NCBI RefSeq assembly: GCF_002968015.1
Contig: NZ_PUIP01000004.1
Location: 186,001-250,000 of the forward strand
Source of the DNA: Massilia phosphatilytica
GTDB taxonomy: Bacteria; Pseudomonadota; Gammaproteobacteria; Burkholderiales; Burkholderiaceae_D
Reading direction: 5' to 3'
DNA: 64,000 bases
The notes below the pieces were generated by a model, which searched no databases, had not been told where the DNA came from, and saw only the letters and a list, made by a program, of their open reading frames with translations. Shown here piece by piece: positions 43,291 through 53,058 of the stretch. The first letter of the stretch is position 1; each line of letters starts with the position of its first letter. Both the position numbers and the translations under genes were made by a program.

Positions 43291-45642
43291 TCAAGGCACC
43301 GTCACCTCGACGCGGTACGTGCGGCCGGCTTCGATGCCGGTGATGCGGGCTTCCGGCAGCACCTTCCCGTCGCAGACGACCGTCGTCCGGACCACCGCGC
43401 CGCGCGTCACGCTGACGTCGAACGTGGCCCCGCGGAATGCGCGGCGCACGCGCATGGACGGCCAGTGCGAAGGCAGTTGCGGATTCACGACCAGGCCCGC
43501 CACATCGCCCTTCAGGCCGCACAAGCCCTCCACGATGGAACGGTAGACCCATGACACGGTGCCCGTGTTGAACAGCTGGCTCGAACGGCCGGCCGTACGC
43601 GGGTATTCCTTCCAGGCGCCGCGATAATAATTCGGGATGAAGACGGGCAGCTGGCCGCGGCGCAGGTAGTCGTCCGCGCCCGGTCCCGGGATCATCTTGC
43701 GCAGCGCGTCCCACGCGCGGTCCGGCTGCGCGATCGTATACAGGCTGTAGATGTAGAACACGGACGCGTGGTTGTACACGGCGCCGTTCTCCGCCGACCC
43801 GGGATGCTTTTGCGTGACGCGGCCGACGTCCTCGCGCATCGCGCTGTACGGCGGGGCGAACATCTGCACGCCGTACGGGGTGTCGAGCTGGCTGTCGATC
43901 TCGGTGAGCATCGTGGCGCGCTGTTTGTCGTCCGGGGCGCCGCTGAGGAAGGCCCAGCTTTGTGGATTCAAATAGATGCGGCCTTCCTTGTCGGCGCTGA
44001 CGCCGAAGATCACGTCGTCGTCCGTGATGCCCCGGGCGTACCACGCGCCATCCCACAGGTGCAGGTTGGCGGCCGTGTTCATGTCGAGCGCACCGGCGCG
44101 GAAGTGGTCCGTGCGCCAGTCATCGCCGCGGGCCGCGCACACGTCGGCCCACAGATTGAGCGCGTACGCGGCGGCTACGGTCAGCCAGCCCGAGACGCCG
44201 CGGCCCTTGTACCCGACCATGTTCATTGGATCGCACCAGTCGCCTTGCTCGATGTACGACAGGCCGCGGTGGTCGCGCTTGTGCAGCAGCCAGTCCATCG
44301 CCATCGAGATGCGCTCGTAGGCGGTGAGGGCCATGTCGTCGTGGCCCGTGACGGGTTCGTCGAGGATGCCGTAGTCGCCCGTCTCGTCCAGGTAGGCCTG
44401 CAGGCACACGGGCAGCCACACGCAGTGGTCGGTGTGCGGCACCTGGTTGATGTACTTGAGCTCCGCGCCTTCGAACAGCAGGATCCCGTCCGGCATCGCA
44501 CCGTTCGACCCTTGCTGCGACAGCGCGTGCAGGAACGCGGCGCGGGCGACGGCGGGCTTGATGAACGCCATCCCCATGTTGTCCTGCAGGTAGTTGCGGG
44601 TCTGCGGATCGGTGCTGAGGCGGTTGACGTCGCCGTGGTAGAACACCTGGCGTGCGAGCCAGCGGTTGACGAAGTTGTTGAACCCCGCGTCCGGCGTCTC
44701 GACGTGGACGCAGCCCGCGCCCTGGTCGGCGTAGGCGGCGTAGGCGCGCGCGGCGGCGGCGAACTGCGCGGCACCGAGATAGCGCTCCCGCATGGATGCG
44801 ATCTCGGCATCGTCGCGTGCGGGGCCGAACAGGAAGCGGCGCGCGACGGTGGCGCCGGCATCCAGTGCGAGGCGATACTGCACGACCGCGACCGGCGTTT
44901 CGTAGCGGGCGTCGCCGCCGGCCAGGCGTTCATGGCGCAGCGCATCCGGCGCGTGCAGGCCGCCTTCGCCTTCGAACTGGCCCTGGTTCGCTTCCCACGC
45001 ATCCGGGGCCGTCTCGCACAGGAAATACGTCTTGTCCTTGAAATCCTTGTTCTTGAAATAGTCCTGCAGCTTCTGGTACGGCGTCACGCTGGACGCGACG
45101 ATGCCGCCCAGGTCCGCGCGGTACTCGGCCGACTGGTTCATCCACGACATGTAGCCGATCGTGAAGTACGGATAGACGCTGACCTTGCGCGGCCGGCCGC
45201 TGACGTTCGTCACGGTGAGGGTCCACAGCTCGGCCACGTCGTCGACGGGGAGACCGAGACGCAGGTCGATGCGGATGCCCAGCTTTTCCACGGTCCACGC
45301 GATGTCGTCGCGGCCAACGGAAAAGGCGAAACGGTCCGGCGCAGCGCGCACGGGTTCATGCGGGGCCGAGAAGATCTCGCCCGTCTCCTCGTCCTTCACA
45401 TAAAAGAAGCGGCCCGGATGGTGCGCGTAATACGCCTGCTCCGGCTGCATGAACGTCTTCGCTTCGAGGTTCGGCGCGTACGAGTACTTGGCCGGCTCCG
45501 GCTGCATGAACTGGGCGGTGGCATAGCCGCGGCACGTCACCTGGATCATCATCCGGCGGTTCCACAGGAAGCCGCCGGCGTTCGGCATGGCGGTGGGGCT
45601 GGCGAGGTCGTAACGCGCCCCGTTCTCGGTCGGTTGCAGCAT
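43291..45642 (-). CDS. GH94 phosphorylase, probably cellobionate phosphorylase
   Basis: This 783-residue cytoplasmic enzyme is a GH94 inverting phosphorylase. It has the N-terminal beta-sandwich (1-270), a helical linker and the (alpha/alpha)6 barrel with catalytic acid D468 in [20 protein letters not shown]. The DWCDPMNM form, rather than DWND of cellobiose phosphorylase, and the length are what I associate with cellobionate (cellobionic acid) phosphorylases, which yield glucose 1-phosphate and gluconate; the family is certain, the substrate likely. AAGGAAAG precedes its ATG, 18 bases after the symporter stop, so it is in one operon with it. Confidence 0.85.
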   Translation of the reverse strand: MLQPTENGARYDLASPTAMPNAGGFLWNRRMMIQVTCRGYATAQFMQPEPAKYSYAPNLEAKTFMQPEQAYYAHHPGRFFYVKDEETGEIFSAPHEPVRAAPDRFAFSVGRDDIAWTVEKLGIRIDLRLGLPVDDVAELWTLTVTNVSGRPRKVSVYPYFTIGYMSWMNQSAEYRADLGGIVASSVTPYQKLQDYFKNKDFKDKTYFLCETAPDAWEANQGQFEGEGGLHAPDALRHERLAGGDARYETPVAVVQYRLALDAGATVARRFLFGPARDDAEIASMRERYLGAAQFAAAARAYAAYADQGAGCVHVETPDAGFNNFVNRWLARQVFYHGDVNRLSTDPQTRNYLQDNMGMAFIKPAVARAAFLHALSQQGSNGAMPDGILLFEGAELKYINQVPHTDHCVWLPVCLQAYLDETGDYGILDEPVTGHDDMALTAYERISMAMDWLLHKRDHRGLSYIEQGDWCDPMNMVGYKGRGVSGWLTVAAAYALNLWADVCAARGDDWRTDHFRAGALDMNTAANLHLWDGAWYARGITDDDVIFGVSADKEGRIYLNPQSWAFLSGAPDDKQRATMLTEIDSQLDTPYGVQMFAPPYSAMREDVGRVTQKHPGSAENGAVYNHASVFYIYSLYTIAQPDRAWDALRKMIPGPGADDYLRRGQLPVFIPNYYRGAWKEYPRTAGRSSQLFNTGTVSWVYRSIVEGLCGLKGDVAGLVVNPQLPSHWPSMRVRRAFRGATFDVSVTRGAVVRTTVVCDGKVLPEARITGIEAGRTYRVEVTVP

Positions 45643-45660
45643 GGTCTTTCCTTGTCGTTG

Positions 45661-47049
45661 TTATTCAGTGGCTGGCTTGCGCGCGGCCAGGTCGGCCTGG
45701 ATTTGCGCCAGCTGCCTGGCATTCAGGTTATAGAAGCACATCACGGCGACGGCGGCGACGGCGAACGCCGCCGGGATGAAGGACATGAGCCACACGATCC
45801 CTTCGCGCGACCCGCTGGCCTGCACGGCGTTGGGGACGTAGCCGAGCGCCGTGAACACGGACCCGATCACGGCGACGGCGACCGCGGTGCCCAGCTTTTG
45901 CGAGAACGTGGCGGCGGCGAACGTCATGGCGGTGGCACGGCGGCCCGTGCGCCATTCGTTGTAGTCGGCCGTGTCGGCGTACATCGAGAACGCGAGCGGG
46001 GATTTCGGCCCGAGCACGAGACCGAGTCCGCCCTGCAGCACGAACATCAGCCACACCTGGTCGGCCGGCACGACGTAGAACGCGGCCGACAGCACGGCGG
46101 TCGCGCTCATCAGCACGATCATCAGCGTCCTCTTGTCGACCCATCGCGTGAGCAGCGGCGTGAGCGCGGCGCCGATGGCGGCCGTCACCATGTACGTCGG
46201 CACGAACGTGCGCATCAGGTCCGGGCGGCCGACGACGTATTTGAAGTAATACGCGGCGCTGGCGGTGCGCAGGGTGATCGTCACCATGATGATCAGGGCG
46301 AGGAAGAACAGCACCACCCACGGCCGGTTGGCCGCCAGGTCGCGCACGTCGCGCCACACGGCGTTCTTCTGGCCCGGCGGCGGCGCGATGCGCTCGCGCG
46401 TATTCAGGAACGTGAACACGAACAGGACCGATGCGGCGACGCCCCACAGCAACATCGTCAGTTGCCAGCCGCGCTGGTCGTTGCCCGCGCCGAGCCAGCG
46501 CACGAGGTCGGGCGTCGCGGCCGTCACGACCGTGCTGCCCGCGAAGGCGAAGATGAAGCGCAGGCCGTTGATGGTCGAGCGCTGCTGCGGATCGGCCGAC
46601 ATCACGCCGGACAGCGCGTTGTACGGGATGTTCACGCACGTGTAGCACACCATCATGAAGAGATAGGTGCCGTAGGCCCAGGCGAGTTTCGCGTCGCCTT
46701 CCAGCCCCGGCGTCGTGTACGTGAGGACGGCGGCGCCGGCCAGCGGCACGCACATCCACACGAGCCAGGGGCGGAATTTGCCGAAGCGGGTGTCCGTACG
46801 GTCGGCGGCGGCGCCGATCATCGGGTCGGTGAACGCGTTGATGATCTTAATCGTCGACATCATCGTCGCGGCCGCGGCGGCCGAGATCCCGAACGTGTCG
46901 GTGTAGAAGATCAGCAGGAACGTGGCGATATTGGTCCAATAAAAATTGAAACCCATGTCGGCCACGCCGTACGCCAGCTTTTCGCGCCAGGGCAAGGGCG
47001 CCTGGGCGGCGTCGGTGCCGACGGCGTCGCGGGGCAGGGCGGCCGTCAT
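45661..47049 (-). CDS. GPH-family sugar:cation symporter
   Basis: This 462-residue transporter has twelve hydrophobic segments and the GPH family N-terminus KLAYGVADMGFNFYW plus the loop ADRTDTRFGKFRPW that binds the coupling cation. It should import the disaccharide cleaved by the adjacent GH94 enzyme across the inner membrane. I choose the ATG at 47049; an in-frame TTG 16 codons upstream has poor spacing. A GntR-type operator lies 66 bases upstream, so expression is probably repressed without sugar acid. The phosphorylase follows 18 bases downstream. Confidence 0.9.
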   Translation of the reverse strand: MTAALPRDAVGTDAAQAPLPWREKLAYGVADMGFNFYWTNIATFLLIFYTDTFGISAAAAATMMSTIKIINAFTDPMIGAAADRTDTRFGKFRPWLVWMCVPLAGAAVLTYTTPGLEGDAKLAWAYGTYLFMMVCYTCVNIPYNALSGVMSADPQQRSTINGLRFIFAFAGSTVVTAATPDLVRWLGAGNDQRGWQLTMLLWGVAASVLFVFTFLNTRERIAPPPGQKNAVWRDVRDLAANRPWVVLFFLALIIMVTITLRTASAAYYFKYVVGRPDLMRTFVPTYMVTAAIGAALTPLLTRWVDKRTLMIVLMSATAVLSAAFYVVPADQVWLMFVLQGGLGLVLGPKSPLAFSMYADTADYNEWRTGRRATAMTFAAATFSQKLGTAVAVAVIGSVFTALGYVPNAVQASGSREGIVWLMSFIPAAFAVAAVAVMCFYNLNARQLAQIQADLAARKPATE

Positions 47050-47114
47050 CGGACCGCCCCGGCGGGATGAATGTAAGCGGTCGGACAGGCCATCCAAGTC
47101 TCCGTTGTTTGTAT

Positions 47115-47128
47115 TGATAGCGCTAACA
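47115..47128. promoter_or_regulatory. GntR/LacI-type operator 2
   Basis: Reverse complement TGTTAGCGCTATCA, 13 of 14 identical to operator 1 at 41451. It lies 66 bases upstream of the symporter ATG, in the gap behind the Gfo/Idh gene. Confidence 0.7.
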
Positions 47129-47191
47129 CCGGCGAGTATGCCGCCGCCCTGGAATCATGTCAACCGCCGGATGTGCCGCCCGTCCATACGA

Positions 47192-48175
47192 TCAGTCGCC
47201 CGGATACTTCACACCCGTCTGCGCGCGGATCTCGTCCAGCACGCCCATCAGGTGCAGGGTCTGCTCGTGCGTGATGGCCGGGCTTTCGATCAGGCCTTCG
47301 GTCCAGCAGCGCTGCGCCTCGATCGCTTCGTGCACGTAGCCGTTGCCGAGGTAGGGCGTCGGGATCACGCGTGCCGGTTCGTCGGCCAGCATCAGGGTGA
47401 TGGTGGGCGGGCGGTGGAACGGCGCGTCCAGGCGCAGCTGGCCGTGGCGGCCGGACAACGTCAGCAGGCCCGGCGTGCGCGCCTTCAGCGAACAGGCGCA
47501 CGTGGACAGCGCGCCGCCCGCATGGCGCAGCGTGAACACGGTCTGCAGGTCGACGCCGGTCGGGCCCAGTTCCGCCTGGGCGCGCACCGCTTCCACGGCA
47601 CCGAGCAGGTACGTGGTGATCGACAGCGGATAGATGCCGACGTCGAGCAGCGCGCCGCCGCCGAGGGCAGGATTGAACAGGCGCGCGTCCGGACCGCCCG
47701 TCGCGACGAAGCCGAAGTCGGCGCTGGCCTGCGACACCGCGCCCAGCACGCCGGAAGCAAGGATGCGCTTGACTTCTTCCAGCGCGGGCATGAAGCGTGT
47801 CCACATGGCTTCCATCAGGAAGACCCGGCGGCTGCGGGCGAGGGCGACGACCTGCTCGGCCTGGGCGCGGTTCAGCGCGAACGGTTTTTCGCACAGGACG
47901 CCCTTGCCGCCGGCCAGCATGGACGAGGCGTTCTCGGCGTGCATGGCGTGCGGCGTGCCGATGTAGACGACGTCGACGTCGGCGCAGGCGGCCAGGCTGT
48001 CGTAGCCGCCAAGGCGCAGGGGGATGTCGAACTCGTCGGCGAATGCGGACGCCGTCGCGCGTTCGCGCGAGGCGACGGCGGCGATGGTGGCGCCGGGTGT
48101 GGCGCGCAGGGCCGTCGCGAAATCGCGGGCGATCCTGCCGGTGCCGAGGATTCCCCAGCGTACGGTGTTGGTCAT
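47192..48175 (-). CDS. Gfo/Idh/MocA oxidoreductase
   Basis: This 327-residue NAD(P)-dependent sugar oxidoreductase starts with the Rossmann motif GILGTGRIA (8-16) and has the family hallmark CEKPFALN (about 92-99) with the catalytic lysine. It oxidises or epimerises a sugar or polyol; the substrate is not evident. GGAGAG lies before the ATG. It is transcribed in the same direction as the symporter and phosphorylase, but a 142-base gap with the operator separates them, so it may be a separate unit of the sugar locus. Confidence 0.92.
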   Translation of the reverse strand: MTNTVRWGILGTGRIARDFATALRATPGATIAAVASRERATASAFADEFDIPLRLGGYDSLAACADVDVVYIGTPHAMHAENASSMLAGGKGVLCEKPFALNRAQAEQVVALARSRRVFLMEAMWTRFMPALEEVKRILASGVLGAVSQASADFGFVATGGPDARLFNPALGGGALLDVGIYPLSITTYLLGAVEAVRAQAELGPTGVDLQTVFTLRHAGGALSTCACSLKARTPGLLTLSGRHGQLRLDAPFHRPPTITLMLADEPARVIPTPYLGNGYVHEAIEAQRCWTEGLIESPAITHEQTLHLMGVLDEIRAQTGVKYPGD

Positions 48176-48244
48176 GTGCTCTCCATCGAAAAAGGGGTGA
48201 AAGGCCGGGGCGGCGAATTCTGGAGGATGGCCGAAAAGTGGGCT

Positions 48245-48264
48245 ACCTGTCTATCTTGACAGGT
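48245..48264. promoter_or_regulatory. Inverted repeat between Gfo/Idh and PDE genes
   Basis: ACCTGTC-TATCTT-GACAGGT has perfect seven-base arms. The right arm sits on TTGACA (48257-48262), a consensus -35. Bases around it (TATCTT and AGATAA) form a second partly nested symmetry. It could control either divergent gene. A TATACT at 48297 is a possible -10 for the EAL gene. Confidence 0.45.
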
Positions 48265-48336
48265 CTTAGATAACATTTTGCTATCGAGGATTGCGCTATA
48301 CTGCATTGTGGTCCCCCATCGATCGAAAGGATAGCC

Positions 48337-50439
48337 ATGGCTGCACAGTCCCCGCCCGCGGATGCGAGCGCATGGTGCCGGCCCCTGTTCGAAGGGACGC
48401 AACTCTCGATGCTGGTCTGCGACCCCGTGTCGCAGGAAATCCTCGACGTCAACGACGCGACGCTGGCCCTGCTCGGCCTTGACCGCGACACCTTGCTGGG
48501 CATGAGCCTGCCCGACCTCTACGCGCGCGACACGGACGAGGGCGGCGGCCTGCACCCGGAAACCTGCCACCTGCATACGCATGTGCGCCACATTGCCGGC
48601 GCGCACGGGGAGATCCACCACGCCATCCTGCAGCGCTGCGCCATCGAATATGGCGGGCGCGACGCCGTGCTTGTCGTGCTGCAGGACGTGACGCGCCATG
48701 TCGAGGCCGAAGTCCAGCTGCGTGAAACCCAGAACGAACTGCTGCGTGCGCAGGCGCTCGCGCTGATCGGCAACTGGATCTGGGACGCCGCCAGCGATCC
48801 GCTCGTGACGTCCTCGCCGGAAGGTTATCGGATCATGGGCTTCCGGCCGGACGAGGTGCCCGTGTCGACGGCGGAAATCTATGCCCGCATCCACCCGGAC
48901 GACCGCCCGATGGCCGAGCGCGCGCGCGAACGGGCGCTGCTTGACCCCGATTACAAGTACGACATCGAGTTCCGCCTGATCCGGCCGGACGGCGAGGTGC
49001 GCTGGCTCCATTCCGTGGCAGAGGTCCGGCGCGACGCGCTGGGCCATGTCGTCAAGATGCTGGGCCTGGTGCAGGACGTCACGGAGCGCCGCCGCGCGGA
49101 GGACAACGTGCGGCGCCTCGCGTACTACGACTCGGTGACCGGGCTGCCGAACATGAACCGGTTCGAAAACGAGGTCGACGACCGGCTGATCCAGCTGCGC
49201 CGCGGCGCGGGTCGGGGGCGCGGCCCGGCGCGGCTGGCCTGCCTGATCGTCGACCTCGTGCGTTTCCGCGACGTGAACTACGCGCTCACGCACCTGTACG
49301 GCGACGTGCTGCTCGCGCTCGTGGCCGACCGTCTCGCGGCCGTCGTCGGCCAGGCCGGCGTCGTGGCGCGCTGCGACGCGCGCTTTCCGATCGTGCTCGA
49401 CGGCGCCGACGAGGAAGAAGCGCGGCGCTGGGCCCAGCAGATCCACCGCGCGCTCGAGGCGCCGTTCGCCGTGGCCGGCATTTCGTACGAGATCGGCGCG
49501 CGCGTCGGCATCGCGCTGGCGCCGCTGCAGGGCCTCGATTACCACACGCTGCTGCGCAAGGCCGACATCGCGCTGTACCAGGCCGCGCACCTGGGGCGCA
49601 ACCTCGCCGTCTACGCGGCCGAGGACGACCCGCACACACCCGACCGCCTGTCGCTGATCGGCGACTTCCGCGCGGCGATCGACGCGGGCCAGATCCAGCT
49701 GTTCTGCCAGCCGAAGGTGACGATGGACAGCCGCGAGATCGTCGGCGCGGAAGCCCTCGTGCGCTGGGTCCATCCGGACAAGGGCTGCATCGGCCCGGAG
49801 ACGTTCATGCCGCTGATCGAGTCCACGGACCTGATCCACGTGCTCACGCAGCACATGCTGGCCAGCGCCGTCGCCCAGAGCGAGGCGTGGCGCGCGCAGG
49901 GCGTGCGCCTCCCCATCGCCGTGAACCTGTCGGCGCGCGACATCGCCGCGCTGTCCCTGTCCGAACATCTGCGCGAGCTGCTGGAGCGCCGCGGTTCGTG
50001 CGCGGGCCTGATCGGCCTCGAGATGACGGAGAGCAGCCTGATGCAGAACCCGGCGGAGAGCATCGCCGAGCTGGAACGGCTGTCCGCGATGGGTTTTCGG
50101 CTGTACATCGACGACTTCGGTACGGGTTACTCGTCCCTGAGCTACCTGAGCCGCCTGCCGGTGGATGTCATCAAGATCGACCACGGCTTCACGATGCAGA
50201 TGATCGAGGACCGGCGCGCCGCCTCCATCGTCAAGTCCACCGTGCACCTGGCGCACGATCTGGGCATGGGCGTCGTCGCGGAAGGCGTCAGCAATGCGCG
50301 CATCTGGGATGCGCTGCAGGTACTCGGTTGCGACGAGGCGCAGGGGTATTTCGTCGCCGCGCCCATGCCGGCGGCGCTGCTGCTCGACTGGGCGCGCGCC
50401 TCGCCGTACCGCCTGCAGCACGAACCTGCGTTGGCGTAG
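48337..50439 (+). CDS. PAS / degenerate-GGDEF / EAL protein
   Basis: This 700-residue soluble protein has two PAS domains (about 20-130 and 145-265), a GGDEF-like domain (about 270-430) and an EAL domain (about 440-690). The cyclase signature is destroyed: RCDARF at 345-350 replaces RxGGDEF, so cyclase activity is not expected. The EAL motif E472-A-L474, MTESSLM and DDFGTGYSSLSYL are intact, which suggests a cyclic-di-GMP phosphodiesterase with the GGDEF remnant serving as a GTP sensor or dimer module. It converges with a histidine kinase gene, nine bases apart. Confidence 0.92.
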   Translation: MAAQSPPADASAWCRPLFEGTQLSMLVCDPVSQEILDVNDATLALLGLDRDTLLGMSLPDLYARDTDEGGGLHPETCHLHTHVRHIAGAHGEIHHAILQRCAIEYGGRDAVLVVLQDVTRHVEAEVQLRETQNELLRAQALALIGNWIWDAASDPLVTSSPEGYRIMGFRPDEVPVSTAEIYARIHPDDRPMAERARERALLDPDYKYDIEFRLIRPDGEVRWLHSVAEVRRDALGHVVKMLGLVQDVTERRRAEDNVRRLAYYDSVTGLPNMNRFENEVDDRLIQLRRGAGRGRGPARLACLIVDLVRFRDVNYALTHLYGDVLLALVADRLAAVVGQAGVVARCDARFPIVLDGADEEEARRWAQQIHRALEAPFAVAGISYEIGARVGIALAPLQGLDYHTLLRKADIALYQAAHLGRNLAVYAAEDDPHTPDRLSLIGDFRAAIDAGQIQLFCQPKVTMDSREIVGAEALVRWVHPDKGCIGPETFMPLIESTDLIHVLTQHMLASAVAQSEAWRAQGVRLPIAVNLSARDIAALSLSEHLRELLERRGSCAGLIGLEMTESSLMQNPAESIAELERLSAMGFRLYIDDFGTGYSSLSYLSRLPVDVIKIDHGFTMQMIEDRRAASIVKSTVHLAHDLGMGVVAEGVSNARIWDALQVLGCDEAQGYFVAAPMPAALLLDWARASPYRLQHEPALA

Positions 50440-50448
50440 GCCGGCCGT

Positions 50449-52251
50449 TTATGCGGCAGGGCCCGCGGCCGCCAGCGGCAGGCGCAAGGTGAACGTGCTC
50501 CCCTGATCCCGGCCGCCGCTGGCAGCCGTCACGCTGCCGCCGTGCAGCCCCGCGAGTTCGCGCACGAGGGCGAGGCCGAGGCCGAGGCCGCCCTGGGCGC
50601 GGTCGATGCTGACGGGGCCCTGCACGAGCGCCTCGAAGATCATGGGCAAGGTGGCCGGCTCGATGCCGATGCCGGTGTCGCTCACGTCGAACACCGCGAC
50701 GCCATCCTCGGCGCGCCCGCGCACGACGATCGCGCCGCCGGCCGGCGTGTACTTGATCGCGTTGTGCAGCAGGTTGTCGAACATCTGTTCGAGCCGGGTG
50801 GCGTCGGCGTCGACCCACAGCGCGGGTACGGCCACGGTCCACGCATGCATGCCGGCGTCGACGACCTGGCGGGTCGCGCAGCAATGCAGCAGCAGCGCGC
50901 CCGCATCGATGGGCGTCCGTTTCAACTCCACCTTGCCGGACAGGATGCGGCGCACGTCGAGCAGGTCGTCGACGATGCGCGTCAGGTGGCGCGTCTGGCG
51001 CTGGCCGATCGCGCGCGCATGGGCCGTCATCTGCGTGTTCGCCGCCGGCATGTCGAGCACCTTCAGCGCGCCCGCGATGGCGGCCAGCGGATTGCGCAAT
51101 TCGTGGCCCAGCATGGCGAGGAAGTTGTCCTTGGCCGCGCTCTGCGCCTCGGCCTGGCGGCGCGCTTCCCGTTCGCTCTGGAGCAGCGCCTCGCGCTCGG
51201 ATTCGAGTCCGGCGCGCGCGGCACGCTCGCGCGCGAGGTTTTCGCTCGTGTGGTACAGGGCGTCCTGCAGGACGTCCACTTCATGCACCCGGGTCGGGGC
51301 CGGCCGGAGGGGCGCACCGAGCGGCAGGGCCTCGGCCGTGCGGCGCGCGCGGTCGAGCGCCACGGACAGGCGCTGGGCGAGGAACGACGCGATGCCGAAC
51401 GCGAGGCCCATCAACGCGAGCAGGGCGAGTGCCGCGTACCGTGCCGCGGCGCGCGCGGCCGCCTCGATCTCGGCGACGGGTACGCCGATCGCGATGGTCC
51501 AGCCGGTGGCGTCGCTGTGCGTGAAGATGTCGTAAACCTCGATCCCGTCGCGCGTCTGGTGGCGCACCATGCCGCTCCTGGCGGCGCGGGCCGCCGCGAT
51601 CAGTTCGGGCCGCGCCTTGGTGCCGACGAGTGCGCTGTTGATGTTGCGCGCGATCGAGACGCCGTCGCGGTCGATGATCCCGACGACCCAGTCCGGCCCG
51701 ATGTCCTTGTCCGCGAACACTGTGGCAAAATGGCCCGCGTCGAAGACCTGGCTCAGGACCCAGCGTCCGCCGGCCGTGGGCGGCACCGGAACGTCGACGG
51801 AGACGGTCGGCTTGCGCGACAGCGCGCCGACGAAGTAGCCCGACACGCGCGGCCGCTGGCTGTCCCACGCTTGCGCGACCCAGGGGCCGGCATGGCCCGG
51901 CAGGCGGGTGCCGTACGGTACGAGCGTGTTCAGGTGCGGCGTGCCGTCGTAGTCGATCAGCAGGGTCCACGTCCACGGCGTGGCGGCGTTCATCGCGCTC
52001 GCCTCACGGTGGATTTCGGCGAAATCGGCGCGGCGCATGGCGTCGGAATTACCGAGCGCGCGCAGTGCCGCCTGCGCGGCCGCGACCTCGCGGTCGACGA
52101 GGAGCGCAGTGGTGCGCGCGCTGGATTCGACGCTGCGGATGCGCGATTCGCGCTCCCAGTCGAGGAGCATGGACAGGCCCGCGCCGGCGATGACAGTGAC
52201 CGGCACCAGGATCGCGACGGCCATGAGGATCAGATAGTGACGGGCTTTCAT
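50449..52251 (-). CDS. Membrane sensor histidine kinase
   Basis: This 600-residue kinase has a transmembrane helix at about 6-28, a periplasmic double-Cache-like sensor (about 30-280), a second helix near 285-305, a coiled coil, then HisKA with H383 in MLGHELRNPL and HATPase with DNLLHNAIKY and GLGLGLALV. There is no receiver domain and no response regulator next door, so it is an orphan sensor. I use MKARHYLILM as start because the upstream reading lacks family similarity. The ligand is probably a small organic molecule (family property). Confidence 0.9.
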   Translation of the reverse strand: MKARHYLILMAVAILVPVTVIAGAGLSMLLDWERESRIRSVESSARTTALLVDREVAAAQAALRALGNSDAMRRADFAEIHREASAMNAATPWTWTLLIDYDGTPHLNTLVPYGTRLPGHAGPWVAQAWDSQRPRVSGYFVGALSRKPTVSVDVPVPPTAGGRWVLSQVFDAGHFATVFADKDIGPDWVVGIIDRDGVSIARNINSALVGTKARPELIAAARAARSGMVRHQTRDGIEVYDIFTHSDATGWTIAIGVPVAEIEAAARAAARYAALALLALMGLAFGIASFLAQRLSVALDRARRTAEALPLGAPLRPAPTRVHEVDVLQDALYHTSENLARERAARAGLESEREALLQSEREARRQAEAQSAAKDNFLAMLGHELRNPLAAIAGALKVLDMPAANTQMTAHARAIGQRQTRHLTRIVDDLLDVRRILSGKVELKRTPIDAGALLLHCCATRQVVDAGMHAWTVAVPALWVDADATRLEQMFDNLLHNAIKYTPAGGAIVVRGRAEDGVAVFDVSDTGIGIEPATLPMIFEALVQGPVSIDRAQGGLGLGLALVRELAGLHGGSVTAASGGRDQGSTFTLRLPLAAAGPAA

Positions 52252-52387
52252 CGGAGTGCCATTGTACTTGCATTGATGCAGACGCCGGAAGCCCGCACGA
52301 TGGGGTAGCATGTGCGGATCGTTGCCGATCGGGCAAGCGAGGGCAGGGCGCCGCCAGTGGCGCCGGGATGAGGCGAAAGGAACGATT

Positions 52388-52987
52388 ATGGCGAAAGTAC
52401 TGGTGCTGTATTACTCCACGTATGGACACATCGAACAGATGGCGAACGCGCTGGCGGAAGGCGCCCGCGCGGCGGGAGCGACCGTGGACGTCAAGCGGGT
52501 GCCCGAGACGGTGCCGGAAGACGTCGCCCGCAACGGCCATTTCAAGCTGGACCAGCAAGCCCCGATCGCGACCGTGAACGAATTGCCGGACTACGACGCC
52601 ATCGTGATCGGCGCGCCCACGCGCTACGGCCGCATGCCGTCGCAGATGGCCGCGTTCCTCGACCAGACGGGCGGCCTGTGGGCCAGGGGTGCGCTGAACG
52701 GCAAGGTCGGCGCCGCGTTCACGTCGTCGGCGACCCAGCACGGCGGCCAGGAAACGACGCAGTTCTCGATCATCACGAACCTGCTGCACTTCGGGATGGT
52801 CGTCGTCGGCTTGCCGTACAGCTTCGCGGGCCAGATGACGCTGGACGAGATCACCGGCTGCAGCCCGTACGGCGCCAGCACGATCGCGGGCGGCCAGGGA
52901 CAGCGCCAGCCGAGCGGCAACGAGCTGGACGGCGCGCGCCACCAGGGCGAGCTGGTCGCGAAGACGGCGATCAAGCTGTTCGGCTGA
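52388..52987 (+). CDS. wrbA: NAD(P)H:quinone oxidoreductase WrbA
   Basis: This 199-residue flavodoxin-like enzyme reduces quinones by two electrons at the expense of NAD(P)H. It starts [20 protein letters not shown], has the FMN loop [20 protein letters not shown] and the WrbA-specific insert near 160-180 ([11 protein letters not shown]). AAAGGAA precedes the ATG. The length matches E. coli WrbA (198). It stands alone upstream of the KdpD-like gene, 71 bases away. Confidence 0.97.
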   Translation: MAKVLVLYYSTYGHIEQMANALAEGARAAGATVDVKRVPETVPEDVARNGHFKLDQQAPIATVNELPDYDAIVIGAPTRYGRMPSQMAAFLDQTGGLWARGALNGKVGAAFTSSATQHGGQETTQFSIITNLLHFGMVVVGLPYSFAGQMTLDEITGCSPYGASTIAGGQGQRQPSGNELDGARHQGELVAKTAIKLFG

Positions 52988-53058
52988 CGACCGGCGCGGG
53001 CGAGGGGCAAGCGACGATTTTTATGCCGCTTTTACGGGCAATCGCTTACCATCCTCGC

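Noticed and set aside
52678-53058. Missing KdpD N-terminus encoded upstream through a frameshift
   Set aside because: The upstream sequence is the complete wrbA gene and a 71-base gap; no Walker-A motif is found in any frame.
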